From Aquamicrobium sp. LC103 (GTDB lineage Bacteria > Pseudomonadota > Alphaproteobacteria > Rhizobiales > Rhizobiaceae): a stretch of DNA of 64,000 bases. The notes beneath the pieces are model-generated. The model was not told the DNA's origin, did not search any database, and saw only the letters and a list, made by a program, of their open reading frames with translations. The position numbers and the translations under genes were made by a program. Location of the stretch: contig NZ_LBCQ02000012.1 of NCBI RefSeq assembly GCF_001014615.2, forward strand, positions 186,001-250,000. Direction: 5' to 3'. Numbering within the stretch: the first letter of the stretch is position 1; each line of letters opens with the position of its first letter. Of the stretch, positions 43,579-52,172 are shown one piece after another.

Positions 43579-44838
43579 ATGACGATCAAGGCAATCACGG
43601 CGCTTCTGCTGGGCTCAAGCGTTCTCGGCTTTGCCGGAGCGGCCGCCGCGCAGGATGCCACGCTCACCATCGAAAGCTGGCGCAACGACGACCTCGCCAT
43701 ATGGCAGGAGAAACTGATTCCCGCCTTCGAGGCGAAGAACCCCGGGATCAAGGTGGTTTTCTCGCCGTCAGCGCCGACGGAATACAATGCGGCCCTCAAT
43801 GCGAAGCTCGATGCGGGCTCGGCCGGCGACCTCATCACCTGTCGTCCCTTCGACGCCTCGCTCGAGCTGTTCAACAAGGGCCATCTCGCCGACCTGACGG
43901 ACCTTTCGGGCATCGAGAACTTCTCCGACGTCGCAAAGTCCGCCTGGACCACAGACGACGGCAAGAGCACCTTCTGCGTGCCGATGGCCTCGGTCATTCA
44001 CGGCTTCATCTACAATCAGGACGCCTTCGAGCAGCTCGGCATCACGCCGCCGACGACCGAGGAGGAATTCTTCGCCGTGCTCGACAAGATCAAGGAGGAC
44101 GGCACCTATATTCCGATGGCGATGGGCACCAAGGATCTGTGGGAAGCCGCGACCATGGGCTACCAGAACATCGGCCCGACCTATTGGCACGGCGAGGAAG
44201 GGCGCCTGGCGCTCATCAAGGGCGAGCAGAAGCTGACGGATCCGGAATGGGTCGAGCCCTTCGCCACGCTCGCCAAATGGAAGGACTATCTCGGCGACGG
44301 CTTCGAAGCGCAGAGCTATCCGGACAGCCAGAACCTCTTCACGCTTGGTCGTGCCGCCATCTTCCCCGCCGGTTCGTGGGAAATCTCGGTGTTCAACACC
44401 CAGGCCGACTTCAAGATGGGCGCCTTCGCGCCGCCGGTGAGGAAGGCGGGCGACACCTGCTACATCTCCGACCACAACGACATCGGCATCGGCCTCAACG
44501 CGAAGAGCGCCAATGCCGAGGCCGCCAGAACCTTCCTGACGTGGGTCGCCTCGCCGGAATTCGCAACCATCTACGCCAACGCGCTGCCGGGCTTCTTCAG
44601 CCTGTCGTCGACGCCCGTCGAGATGGAGGACCCGCTGGCGAAGGAATTCGTCTCATGGCGCGAGAAGTGCGAGCCCACCATCCGCTCGACCTATCAGATC
44701 CTGTCGCGCGGCACGCCCAATCTCGAAAACGAAACCTGGGTGAAGTCGGCCAATGTGATCAACGGCACCGAGACGCCGGAGGCCGCGGCGGCCGAACTCC
44801 AGAAGGGCCTCGATAGCTGGTACAAGCCGGCGAAATAA
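43579..44838 (+). CDS. CUT1 ABC importer sugar-binding protein
   Basis: A 419-residue SBP_bac_1/MalE-type receptor. A signal peptide (MTIKAITALLLGSSVLGFAG, cleaved AAA-QDA) is followed by LTIESWRNDD, ARG-rich-free hinge regions and GRAAIFPAGSWEISVF, typical of oligosaccharide/sugar receptors. GGGAGGATGAA precedes ATG 43579; the frame upstream overlaps murQ. Sitting right behind murQ, it probably binds MurNAc, GlcNAc or a disaccharide of them. Confidence 0.92.
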   Translation: MTIKAITALLLGSSVLGFAGAAAAQDATLTIESWRNDDLAIWQEKLIPAFEAKNPGIKVVFSPSAPTEYNAALNAKLDAGSAGDLITCRPFDASLELFNKGHLADLTDLSGIENFSDVAKSAWTTDDGKSTFCVPMASVIHGFIYNQDAFEQLGITPPTTEEEFFAVLDKIKEDGTYIPMAMGTKDLWEAATMGYQNIGPTYWHGEEGRLALIKGEQKLTDPEWVEPFATLAKWKDYLGDGFEAQSYPDSQNLFTLGRAAIFPAGSWEISVFNTQADFKMGAFAPPVRKAGDTCYISDHNDIGIGLNAKSANAEAARTFLTWVASPEFATIYANALPGFFSLSSTPVEMEDPLAKEFVSWREKCEPTIRSTYQILSRGTPNLENETWVKSANVINGTETPEAAAAELQKGLDSWYKPAK

Positions 44839-44883
44839 GATACTCGGCCTCTCTTGCCGGGAGGGCCGGAAAGAATGTGAACG

Positions 44884-44934
44884 GGGAAGCGCAGGAGAAG
44901 CGGTAGACGTCCGTCGATCCGTCCCCCGCTTCCC
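44884..44934 (+). terminator. Weak stem-loop in the gap between receptor and permease genes
   Basis: GGGAAGCG (44884-44891) can pair with CGCTTCCC (44927-44934) across a 35-base loop that has further short complementarity. It lies in the 258-base gap after the receptor gene, which otherwise shows no gene. It may reduce read-through into the permease genes; no T-run supports true termination. Confidence 0.35.
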
Positions 44935-45096
44935 TCCTTGTTTCCACAGGGTAGGGCAGGCTGGCCGGGTATCGGCAGCCTGCCTCGGGTCCTTCCTTTC
45001 CAGTCGGGTACCCTCCTTTCAAGATTGAAGATGGCCGGAAGCTCCCCTTTGGGGATATCGTCATCGATACTGCAAAAGGCTCGCGACGGCGCATTC

Positions 45097-46020
45097 ATGG
45101 CGACTAGGATCAAGAAACCTTTCCGCTGGCATATTTTGGTGTTTTTGGCGCCGGCCGTGTTCGTCTACACGGCGGTAATGATCCTGCCGCTCTTCGGCAC
45201 GCTGCAGCTTTCGCTGTTTCGCAATGCCGGCGGCGAGCAGGCCTTCGTGGGGATCGAGAATTTCCGCGCGCTTTTGACCGATCCTCGCTGGTCGGCGAGT
45301 TTCTGGAACGCGCTCGGCAACAATGTCTGGTTCTTCGTCGTTCATATGCTGGTGCAGAATCCGATTGGCATCCTCCTGGCGGCTTTGCTCAGCCATCCGA
45401 AGCTGCGTTTCAGCGCCTTCTACCGTGCCGCGATCTTCATCCCGACCATTCTTTCCTTCGTGATCGTCGGCTTCGCCTGGAAGCTTATCCTTTCGCCGCT
45501 GTGGGGCGTCGCGCCCAACCTGCTCGACCTCGTCGGCCTGAAGAGCCTCTTCACCCCCTGGCTCGGCAAGGCGGAATATGCGCTGACGACGTTGAGCCTG
45601 ATCTCCGTCTGGCAGTTCGTCGGCATTCCGATGATGCTGATCTACGCCGCTCTTCTCGCAATCCCCGACGAGATTCTGGAGGCCGCCGAATGCGACGGCA
45701 TCACCGGCATGGCGCAATTCTGGAAGATCAAGCTGCCGCTGATCCTGCCTTCGATCGGCATCATCTCGGTGCTCACCTTCGTGGGCAATTTCAACGCCTT
45801 CGACCTGATCTACTCCGCCCAGGGCGCGCTGGCGGGACCGAACTTCTCGACCGACATTCTCGGCACGTTTCTCTACCGCACCTTTTTCGGCTTCCAGTTG
45901 CAGCTCGGCGATCCGCATATGGGCGCCACCATCGCCTCGATGATGTTCTTCATCATCCTCGCCGGTGTCTGCCTCTATCTTTTCGCCATCCAGACGCGCC
46001 TGCGTCGCTATCAGTTCTGA
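45097..46020 (+). CDS. CUT1 ABC importer permease (MalF/UgpA-like)
   Basis: A 307-residue six-helix permease. It has the EAA loop EILEAAECDGITGMAQFWKIKLPLILPSI for ATPase contact, HILVFLAPAVFVYTAVMILP as first helix and a C-terminal LRRYQF. ATG 45097 places the start close to the first helix; the ribosome site is poor and the open frame extends to 44938, so the start is uncertain. It pairs with the next permease. Confidence 0.92.
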   Translation: MATRIKKPFRWHILVFLAPAVFVYTAVMILPLFGTLQLSLFRNAGGEQAFVGIENFRALLTDPRWSASFWNALGNNVWFFVVHMLVQNPIGILLAALLSHPKLRFSAFYRAAIFIPTILSFVIVGFAWKLILSPLWGVAPNLLDLVGLKSLFTPWLGKAEYALTTLSLISVWQFVGIPMMLIYAALLAIPDEILEAAECDGITGMAQFWKIKLPLILPSIGIISVLTFVGNFNAFDLIYSAQGALAGPNFSTDILGTFLYRTFFGFQLQLGDPHMGATIASMMFFIILAGVCLYLFAIQTRLRRYQF

Positions 46021-46032
46021 GGGGAGGGAAGG

Positions 46033-46872
46033 ATGAGCCAGGCCCGTTCCTCCCTGCCGCGCACGATCGCCGCGCATGCGATCCTGATCGCCTACACGAT
46101 CATCGCGCTCTTCCCGGTGATCCTCATCGTCATGAACTCGTTCAAGTCGCGTCAAGCGATATTCCGTTCGCCGCTGATGCCGCCGACCGCCGAGACCTTC
46201 GACCTGGTCGGCTATCGGACCGTGATGGTGCAGGGCGACTTCTTCCTCTATTTTCAGAACAGCCTGATCGTGACCGTCGTGTCGCTGTTCCTGGTGCTGC
46301 TGTTCGGCGCAATGGCCGCCTTCGCCCTCGCCGAATACCGCTTCCGCGGCAACACGCTGACGGGGCTCTACCTCGCGCTCGGCATCATGATCCCGATCCG
46401 GCTGGGCACGGTCGCCATCCTGCAGCTCATGGTGGCGAGCGGCCTCGTCAACACGCGAACGGCATTGATCCTTGTCTATACCGCGCAAGGCCTGCCGCTG
46501 GCGATCTTCATCCTGTCCGAATTCACCCGGCAGATTTCCGACGACCTCAAGAATGCCGGCCGGATCGACGGGCTCTCCGAGTACCGCATCTTCTTCCGCC
46601 TGGTCCTGCCGTTGCTGCGGCCGGCGATGGCGACGGTGGCCGTCTTCACCATGATCCCGATCTGGAACGACCTTTGGTTCCCGCTGATCCTCGCGCCGGC
46701 CGAGCCGACCAAGACGATCACGCTCGGCGTGCAGATATTCCTCGGGCAGTTCGTGACCAACTGGAACGCGGTGCTTTCGGCGCTGTCACTCGCGATCGTG
46801 CCGGTACTCGTCCTCTACCTCATCTTCTCGCGGCAGCTCATCCGCGGCATCACATCGGGAGCGGTGAAGTGA
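46033..46872 (+). CDS. CUT1 ABC importer permease (MalG/UgpE-like)
   Basis: A 279-residue permease with the coupling loop DLKNAGRIDGLSEYRIFFRLVLPLLRPAM and TIWNDLWFPL-like IPIWNDLWFPLIL near the C-terminus, standard for the second permease of CUT1 systems. GGGGAGGGAAGG precedes the ATG, 12 bases after the first permease. Its stop overlaps the GTG start of the oxidoreductase gene. Confidence 0.93.
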   Translation: MSQARSSLPRTIAAHAILIAYTIIALFPVILIVMNSFKSRQAIFRSPLMPPTAETFDLVGYRTVMVQGDFFLYFQNSLIVTVVSLFLVLLFGAMAAFALAEYRFRGNTLTGLYLALGIMIPIRLGTVAILQLMVASGLVNTRTALILVYTAQGLPLAIFILSEFTRQISDDLKNAGRIDGLSEYRIFFRLVLPLLRPAMATVAVFTMIPIWNDLWFPLILAPAEPTKTITLGVQIFLGQFVTNWNAVLSALSLAIVPVLVLYLIFSRQLIRGITSGAVK

Positions 46873-47930
46873 CTTCTGAAAGACCCGTTCGAGTTCTCGT
46901 CGCCGGGCTCGGCAATATGGGCCGGAGCCATGCGCTCGCCTATGCCAAGAACCCTGGCTTCGAGATCGTCTCGCTCGTCAACCGGTCGGACGTGCCGCTG
47001 CCCGTCGAGCTCGGTGGACACGAAATCCGGCGCTCGCTCGATGACGAAATCAAGGAGCTGGCGCCCGATCTCGTCTCGATCAACACCTATTCGGACAGCC
47101 ACGCCGCCTATGCGATCAAGGCGATGGAGGCGGGCGCTCACGTCTTCGTCGAAAAGCCGCTGGCGACCACGGTCGCCGATGCCGAACGTGTCGTTGCCGC
47201 CGCCAAGGCGAACGGCCGCAAGCTGGTGGTCGGCTATATCCTGCGCCATCATCCTTCGTGGATGCGGCTGATCGAGGAAGCACGCAGGCTCGGCGGGCCC
47301 TACGTGTTCCGCATGAACCTCAACCAGCAGTCGAGCGGTCCCACATGGGAGACGCACAAGCAGCTGATGAAGACGACGTCGCCGATCGTCGACTGCGGCG
47401 TCCACTATCTCGACGTCATGTGCCAGATCACCGACGCCCGGCCGGTGCAGGTGCGCGGCATGGGCGTGCGGCTGACCGAGGAGGTCGCACCGCACATGTA
47501 CAATTACGGGCACCTGCAGGTGCTGTTCGACGATGGTTCGGTTGGCTGGTACGAGGCGGGGTGGGGGCCGATGATGTCGGAAACCGCTTTTTTCGTGAAG
47601 GATGTGATCTCGCCCAATGGCTGCGTTTCGATCGTCATGGACGAGAGCGCCAAGTCCGACGACATCGACACCCACACCCGGACGTCGGTCATTCGCCTCC
47701 ACAGGTCCGAAACCGGGCCCGACGGAAAGTTCCTCAAGTCCGACGACCATCTTTCTATGGAGGGCGAGCCCGACCATCAGGCGCTTTGCGACCGTGAGCA
47801 GGCCTTCGTTCTCAAGGCGATCCGCGAGGATCTCGACCTTACCCGCCACATGGACGACGCGGTCAAGTCGCTGCGCGTCTGCCTTGCCGCCGACGAGAGC
47901 GTGCGGACGGGCCACGCGGTCAAACTCTAA
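46869..47930 (+). CDS. Gfo/Idh/MocA family oxidoreductase
   Basis: A 353-residue NAD(P)-dependent sugar oxidoreductase. It has Rossmann motif VLVAGLGNMGRSHA, the catalytic-lysine motif VFVEKPLATT, and a C-terminal substrate domain with VDCGVHYLDVMC (His). It starts at GTG 46869 inside the stop of the permease gene (GTGA). Within a CUT1 importer operon it may oxidise or epimerise an imported sugar; no step in the MurNAc route needs it, so the island may accept another amino-sugar derivative. Confidence 0.9.
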   Translation: MTSERPVRVLVAGLGNMGRSHALAYAKNPGFEIVSLVNRSDVPLPVELGGHEIRRSLDDEIKELAPDLVSINTYSDSHAAYAIKAMEAGAHVFVEKPLATTVADAERVVAAAKANGRKLVVGYILRHHPSWMRLIEEARRLGGPYVFRMNLNQQSSGPTWETHKQLMKTTSPIVDCGVHYLDVMCQITDARPVQVRGMGVRLTEEVAPHMYNYGHLQVLFDDGSVGWYEAGWGPMMSETAFFVKDVISPNGCVSIVMDESAKSDDIDTHTRTSVIRLHRSETGPDGKFLKSDDHLSMEGEPDHQALCDREQAFVLKAIREDLDLTRHMDDAVKSLRVCLAADESVRTGHAVKL

Positions 47931-47950
47931 CAGATTGGACGGAAGACGCC

Positions 47951-48949
47951 GTGGGTTCCCTAAGGCTCGAAAACATCAAGAAATCCTTCGGTCAGGTCGA
48001 GGTGCTCAAGGGTATCGACCTTGACGTGAAGGAGGGCGAATTCATTGTCTTTGTCGGGCCTTCGGGCTGCGGCAAGTCCACGCTGCTGCGCATCGTCGCC
48101 GGGCTCGAGGATGCCACCTCGGGCGAGGTGCTGATCGACGGCGCGAAGGTCAACACCGTCCCGCCGGCCAAGCGCGGCATTGCGATGGTATTTCAGACCT
48201 ACGCGCTCTATCCGCATCTCACCGTGCGCAACAATATGGGACTCGGCCTCAAGCAGGCCGGCGCGCCAGCCCCCGAGATTGCCAAGCGCATCGCCACCGC
48301 CTCGACCATGCTGTCGCTCGATCCCTATCTGGAGCGGCGGCCGGCCGAGCTTTCCGGCGGACAGCGCCAGCGGGTGGCGATCGGCCGTGCCGTGGTGCGC
48401 GAGCCGAAGCTCTTCCTGTTCGATGAGCCGCTGTCCAATCTCGATGCCGCGCTGCGCGTCAACACGCGGCTGGAGATCGCGCAGTTGCACCGGCGGCTTT
48501 CGGCGACGATGATCTACGTCACGCATGATCAGGTCGAGGCGATGACGCTGGCCGACAGGATCGTCGTGCTCAACAACGGTCACGTCGAGCAGATCGGCGC
48601 GCCGATGCAGTTGTACAACGCTCCGGCCAACGAATTCGTCGCCGGCTTCATCGGCTCGCCGAAGATGAATTTCATCGACGGCGGCCGGCTCGGCGAGAGC
48701 GTCAAGACCATCGGCGTGCGGCCGGAACACCTGTCGGTCGATGCCGCAAAAGGTGATTGGAAAGGCACCGTCATCCATGTCGAGCATCTCGGCGCCGACA
48801 CCAATCTCTACATCGACACGGAAAAGGCCGGCTTGCTGACGGCACGGATTTTCGGTGAGTACCGGGCTGAACCCGGCTCGACCGTCCATGCCACGCCGGA
48901 ACCCGCGAAAACCTATCGGTTTGACGAGGAAGGCAGACGCATCGAATGA
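47951..48949 (+). CDS. CUT1 ABC importer ATP-binding protein (UgpC/MsmK type)
   Basis: A 332-residue ATPase with Walker A GPSGCGKST, signature LSGGQRQR, Walker B LFLFDEPLSNLDA and switch His VTHDQVEA. A C-terminal TOBE/OB domain (GVRPEHLSVD, GTVIHVEHLGADTNLYI) follows, standard for CUT1 systems. It starts at GTG 47951. It closes the murQ operon and serves the two MalF/MalG-like permeases. Confidence 0.95.
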   Translation: MGSLRLENIKKSFGQVEVLKGIDLDVKEGEFIVFVGPSGCGKSTLLRIVAGLEDATSGEVLIDGAKVNTVPPAKRGIAMVFQTYALYPHLTVRNNMGLGLKQAGAPAPEIAKRIATASTMLSLDPYLERRPAELSGGQRQRVAIGRAVVREPKLFLFDEPLSNLDAALRVNTRLEIAQLHRRLSATMIYVTHDQVEAMTLADRIVVLNNGHVEQIGAPMQLYNAPANEFVAGFIGSPKMNFIDGGRLGESVKTIGVRPEHLSVDAAKGDWKGTVIHVEHLGADTNLYIDTEKAGLLTARIFGEYRAEPGSTVHATPEPAKTYRFDEEGRRIE

Positions 48950-49051
48950 CGGGTACCGACGCCTTGTCCGCGAAACCGCAACCTTGCCTGCCTTTCCCAC
49001 AAGTTCCATAAGATAGATTATCTGACAAACCCCCGTGCCGGGGCGCGCGGC

Positions 49052-49411
49052 TCAGGGCTCGCGCTGCGCGAGATTTCGCAGCGGAACCCATCCCTGCCTC
49101 CCGTCGGCTGAACGGCACCAGGCCCAGCCATGTGTTTCCATGGCAATGGAGAGTGTTTCGCCCTCGAAGCAGGTCAACTCCATCGCGGAATAGTCATGCC
49201 TGGCGTAAAGCTTGCCGTGACTGGATTGCACGATGGTGTCGGGCACCCATCCAGCCTTTCCGTCCGGTCCCTCGGCCCAAAGCCAAGCGTGTCCATCCCA
49301 GACCTCTTTCTCGCCGGTCAGACGGATCGGATCGCCGGCATTGAGCACGACCGGATCAGCGTAGGAAGCCGCATGATCCCGGATGACGGTTTTCATGTCG
49401 AGAAACTCCAT
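49052..49411 (-). CDS. Small protein with two SH3-like repeats
   Basis: A 119-residue protein with two bacterial SH3-like modules: VVLNAGDPIRLTGEKEVW to WLWAEGPDGKAGWVPDTIV, and ELTCFEGETLSIAM to WAWCRSADGRQGWVPLRNL. There is no signal peptide, so it is probably cytosolic. ATG 49411 and ATG 49396 are both possible; AAGG lies upstream of the first. The larger open frame to 49753 overlaps the ampR-like gene and is spurious. Function unknown; SH3b repeats often mediate protein or cell-wall binding. Confidence 0.75.
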   Translation of the reverse strand: MEFLDMKTVIRDHAASYADPVVLNAGDPIRLTGEKEVWDGHAWLWAEGPDGKAGWVPDTIVQSSHGKLYARHDYSAMELTCFEGETLSIAMETHGWAWCRSADGRQGWVPLRNLAQREP

Positions 49412-49455
49412 GATCGCCTTTGTCACAGCCACAGAAGATTTTTGGAACGCCGTGG

Positions 49456-50340
49456 TCAATCCGCGTCGTTCCTTGCCGCTTCGATGAGCCAGGCGCGGAA
49501 GCTCATCATCGCCGGCGTTTCGGCGCGTGACTGCAGGCGCGTCAGCCAATAGCTGCCGATCGTCACCTCGACGTCGAATGGCTGCCGGATCGTCTCGGCG
49601 CGCAGATGGCGCGAAAACATCGATGGTGGCGCCAGGGCGACGCCTGCCCCTTGCAGCGCAGCCTCCATCATGGCGAGCGAAGAATCGAAGACGAAGCTTT
49701 TCGTCAAGGGCATGTTTGCAGGCAGCCCCGCCGCCGCAAGCCATTGCGGCCATTCATCCGCCCTGTAGGAGCGCAGGAGCGTATGCTTGGACAAATCGGC
49801 AGGTGTCTTCAGATCGTCGGCGATCGATGGCACGCACAGGACGGATAGCGGCGCCTCCAGAAGCCGCACCGCCTCAACCCCGTGCCACGCGCCCGTTCCG
49901 AAACGGATCGCATGATCGAGCCCCTCGGCGGCGATGTCGACGCGGTTGTTGTTCGTCGAAAGGCGCAGATCGATGAAAGGATGTCGCGCCTGAAAGTTCG
50001 GCAGGCGGGGCAACAGCCAGCCGACCGCGAAGGTTCCGACGGCCCCTACCCTCAGCACCTCGTGGTAATGGCCGCCTTCGAAGCGTTCCAATGTTCCCGC
50101 GATGCGATCGAAGGCGTCGCGCAGCGTCGGCAGCAGCGTCTCGCCTTCCTGCGTCAGCATCAGGCCGCGAGGAAGCCGCTTGAACAGCGCAGCCTTCAAG
50201 AGGCTCTCCAGGCTCTTCACCTGATGGCTTACGGCGGCCTGAGTGACGTTCAACTCGATCGCCGCCTTGGTGAAGCTCAGATGCCGCGCCGATGCCTCGA
50301 AGGCTCGCAGCGCGTTCAACGGCAGATGGGGTCGGACCAT
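49456..50340 (-). CDS. ampR: LysR family regulator, AmpR-like
   Basis: A 294-residue LysR protein whose N-terminus (LPLNALRAFEASARHLSFTKAAIELNVTQAAVSHQVKSLE) is the AmpR/GcvA type, with RGLMLTQEGETLLP and the LysR substrate domain after it. ATG 50340 begins MVRPHLPL, as in AmpR proteins. AmpR senses cell-wall muropeptides and UDP-MurNAc-pentapeptide and controls a divergent class C beta-lactamase gene, which is precisely what lies across the 158-base gap. Confidence 0.9.
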   Translation of the reverse strand: MVRPHLPLNALRAFEASARHLSFTKAAIELNVTQAAVSHQVKSLESLLKAALFKRLPRGLMLTQEGETLLPTLRDAFDRIAGTLERFEGGHYHEVLRVGAVGTFAVGWLLPRLPNFQARHPFIDLRLSTNNNRVDIAAEGLDHAIRFGTGAWHGVEAVRLLEAPLSVLCVPSIADDLKTPADLSKHTLLRSYRADEWPQWLAAAGLPANMPLTKSFVFDSSLAMMEAALQGAGVALAPPSMFSRHLRAETIRQPFDVEVTIGSYWLTRLQSRAETPAMMSFRAWLIEAARNDAD

Positions 50341-50498
50341 TCGGATACCCAAATTTTTCTAATAGCTCGCGCTAGATATCGTCGTTTGTTGGGCGGGAAC
50401 GGAACTCGTATATCGGCCACGCGCATCCGATGTGGATGCCGGCGACCATTTGGGCAAGCGCGATCGATTACATGAACCATGGGGATTATGTAGCTGTT
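50341..50498. promoter_or_regulatory. ampR-ampC divergent control region
   Basis: This gap must hold both promoters. Near the ampR side, TCTA (50358-50361) and TAGA (50373-50376) form a small dyad of LysR size; it is only a candidate AmpR site. I could not align the known enteric AmpR box by eye. Confidence 0.35.
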
Positions 50499-51680
50499 AT
50501 GAAATGTTTTTCCTTTTGGCACTTTGGAATTTTCACGGCCACTTCCTTGCTCTTCGGCACGGCCGTTCAGGCGGCCGACCAAAGCCTGATCGAGAACGTC
50601 GTGAACGAGGCGGTCCGTCAGGTCATGGAAGAGAACGAAATCCCCGGAATGACCGTCGCGATCACCGTTCGGGGTGAACGACATGTCTTCAACTATGGTG
50701 TCGCTTCCAGGGAGAACGGGCGAAAGGTCACCGACAACACGCTCTTCGAGATCGGCTCCATCAGCAAGACCTTTACCGCAACGCTCGCCTCCTATGCCGA
50801 GGCGCGGAGCGCCCTCTCCTTCTCCGACAATGCCAGCGAACACCTCCCGGCGCTTGCCGGCAGCAGCTTCGACCGCATTAGCCTCCTCGATCTCGGCACC
50901 TACACGGCGGGTGGCCTGCCCTTGCAGTTTCCCGACCACGTCACCGATCGGGAAACGATGATCGCCTATTACAAGAGCTGGCGCCCAGCCCATGACACGG
51001 GCACACAGCGGCAATATTCAAATCCGAGCATCGGTCTCTTCGGCCATATCGCAGCCGCGAGTTTGAACGAGCCTTTCGATGAGTTGATGGAAGAGACCAT
51101 CTTTCCAGCGTTCGGCCTGTCCAGCACCTACATTCGCGTCCCCGAGGATCGCATGGACGACTACGCCTACGGCTATTCGAAAGCCGGCAAGCCAATCCGG
51201 GTGACGCCCGGTGTTCTGGATTCGGAAGCCTATGGCGTGAAGACGAGATCGGCCGATCTGATCCGCTTCGTCGAGGCGAACATGGACGGCTCGGAACTGG
51301 ACGAAACGATGCTGCATGCGATCGCCTCGACGCATACCGGCTACTACAAGGTCGGCGACATGGTGCAGGGGCTGGGATGGGAAATGTACGCCTACCCCGC
51401 AACGCTTGAAACGCTGTTGGCCGGCAACTCCTCCGACATGGCCCTCAAGCCCAACGAAGCGAGCAAGCTCGTTCCGCCGCTGGCGCCGCAAAGGGACTTG
51501 CTGATCAACAAGACCGGCTCGACCAACGGGTTCGGCGCCTATGTGGCCTTCATTCCTGCGAGGAGTGTCGGCATCGTGATGCTGGCGAACAAGAACTATC
51601 CGATTCCAGCACGGGTGAAGGTCGCCCATCGAATATTGGAAGCGCTGGCGAGCGGGTCCGGATCGGAGCAAATCCGCTGA
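50499..51680 (+). CDS. ampC: Class C beta-lactamase (AmpC type)
   Basis: A 393-residue serine beta-lactamase. MKCFSFWHFGIFTATSLL to VQA is a signal peptide. The catalytic set is Ser87-x-x-Lys90 (SISK), Tyr173-Ser-Asn175 (YSN) and Lys338-Thr-Gly (KTG). The spacings of 86 and 251 residues equal those of Ser64, Tyr150 and Lys315 in mature AmpC, so a working cephalosporinase is expected. ATG 50499 gives the normal signal peptide; ATG 50472 and 50430 are upstream in frame. It diverges from ampR and ends in a strong hairpin. Confidence 0.94.
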   Translation: MKCFSFWHFGIFTATSLLFGTAVQAADQSLIENVVNEAVRQVMEENEIPGMTVAITVRGERHVFNYGVASRENGRKVTDNTLFEIGSISKTFTATLASYAEARSALSFSDNASEHLPALAGSSFDRISLLDLGTYTAGGLPLQFPDHVTDRETMIAYYKSWRPAHDTGTQRQYSNPSIGLFGHIAAASLNEPFDELMEETIFPAFGLSSTYIRVPEDRMDDYAYGYSKAGKPIRVTPGVLDSEAYGVKTRSADLIRFVEANMDGSELDETMLHAIASTHTGYYKVGDMVQGLGWEMYAYPATLETLLAGNSSDMALKPNEASKLVPPLAPQRDLLINKTGSTNGFGAYVAFIPARSVGIVMLANKNYPIPARVKVAHRILEALASGSGSEQIR

Positions 51681-51681
51681 A

Positions 51682-51700
51682 GGCCGCCTTTCGGGCGGCC
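51682..51700 (+). terminator. Hairpin directly after ampC
   Basis: GGCCGCC-TTTCG-GGCGGCC is a perfect 7-bp stem starting one base after the ampC stop. No T-run follows, so it may act as a terminator with Rho or as a 3' end stabiliser. Confidence 0.55.
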
Positions 51701-51773
51701 GAACATCCAATCGGCTGCCTACGGCATGTCCGGCACGCCGGCGGGCAATTCGGCCAGGGACATGCGTTGCCAT

Positions 51774-52172
51774 CTAGCTTTCAGGCGCGAACACCGGAAC
51801 GACGAGCCCGTCTTCCTCCGCCCAAAAGCGGACCGTCACCCGTTGACCGATCGAAAGCCGCTCGGGATCGCAGTCGACGATATTGGTGAACACGGAGATT
51901 CCCTCGTCGAGCGTGACATAGGCCGGCACCTTGCCGCCGCCGCGCCGCAATATGGTGAAGCTGTAGATCGTTCCGCCGCCCGATGCGTCGACCCATTCCG
52001 TCTCGCCGCCGCCACAATGCGGGCAATGGCTGCGCGGGTACCAGTGATGCTTCCCGCAAGCCGTGCAGCGCTTGATGACGAACCGGCCATGCGCCGCCTC
52101 GCGCCAGAAATGCCCCGTCTCCGGGTTGCCGAATGTTTGCGGATCGGGCACGTGGCCCCTCGCCTCTGCCAT
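51774..52172 (-). CDS. Zn-ribbon/OB-fold protein (DUF35)
   Basis: A 132-residue DUF35 protein: an N-terminal helix, a rubredoxin-like zinc ribbon with Cys-x2-Cys and Cys-x2-Cys (RCTACG, HCPHCG), then an OB fold (GTIYSFTILRRG, TLDEGISVFTNIV). DUF35 proteins are partner subunits of thiolase-like enzymes or aldolases and bind acyl-CoA. The gene overlaps the end of the thiolase gene by one base, which fits such a two-subunit enzyme. Confidence 0.92.
   Translation of the reverse strand: MAEARGHVPDPQTFGNPETGHFWREAAHGRFVIKRCTACGKHHWYPRSHCPHCGGGETEWVDASGGGTIYSFTILRRGGGKVPAYVTLDEGISVFTNIVDCDPERLSIGQRVTVRFWAEEDGLVVPVFAPES

Noticed and set aside
45501-46868. Extension of the Gfo/Idh oxidoreductase frame through both permease genes (809 codons in all)
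   Set aside because: The Rossmann motif begins right after GTG 46869. The upstream part is a shifted reading of the permease genes.
49412-49753. N-terminal extension of the SH3-repeat protein
   Set aside because: It overlaps the ampR-like gene in another frame and is Arg/Ala-rich without a domain. ATG 49411 or 49396 gives a compact protein with two SH3 modules.
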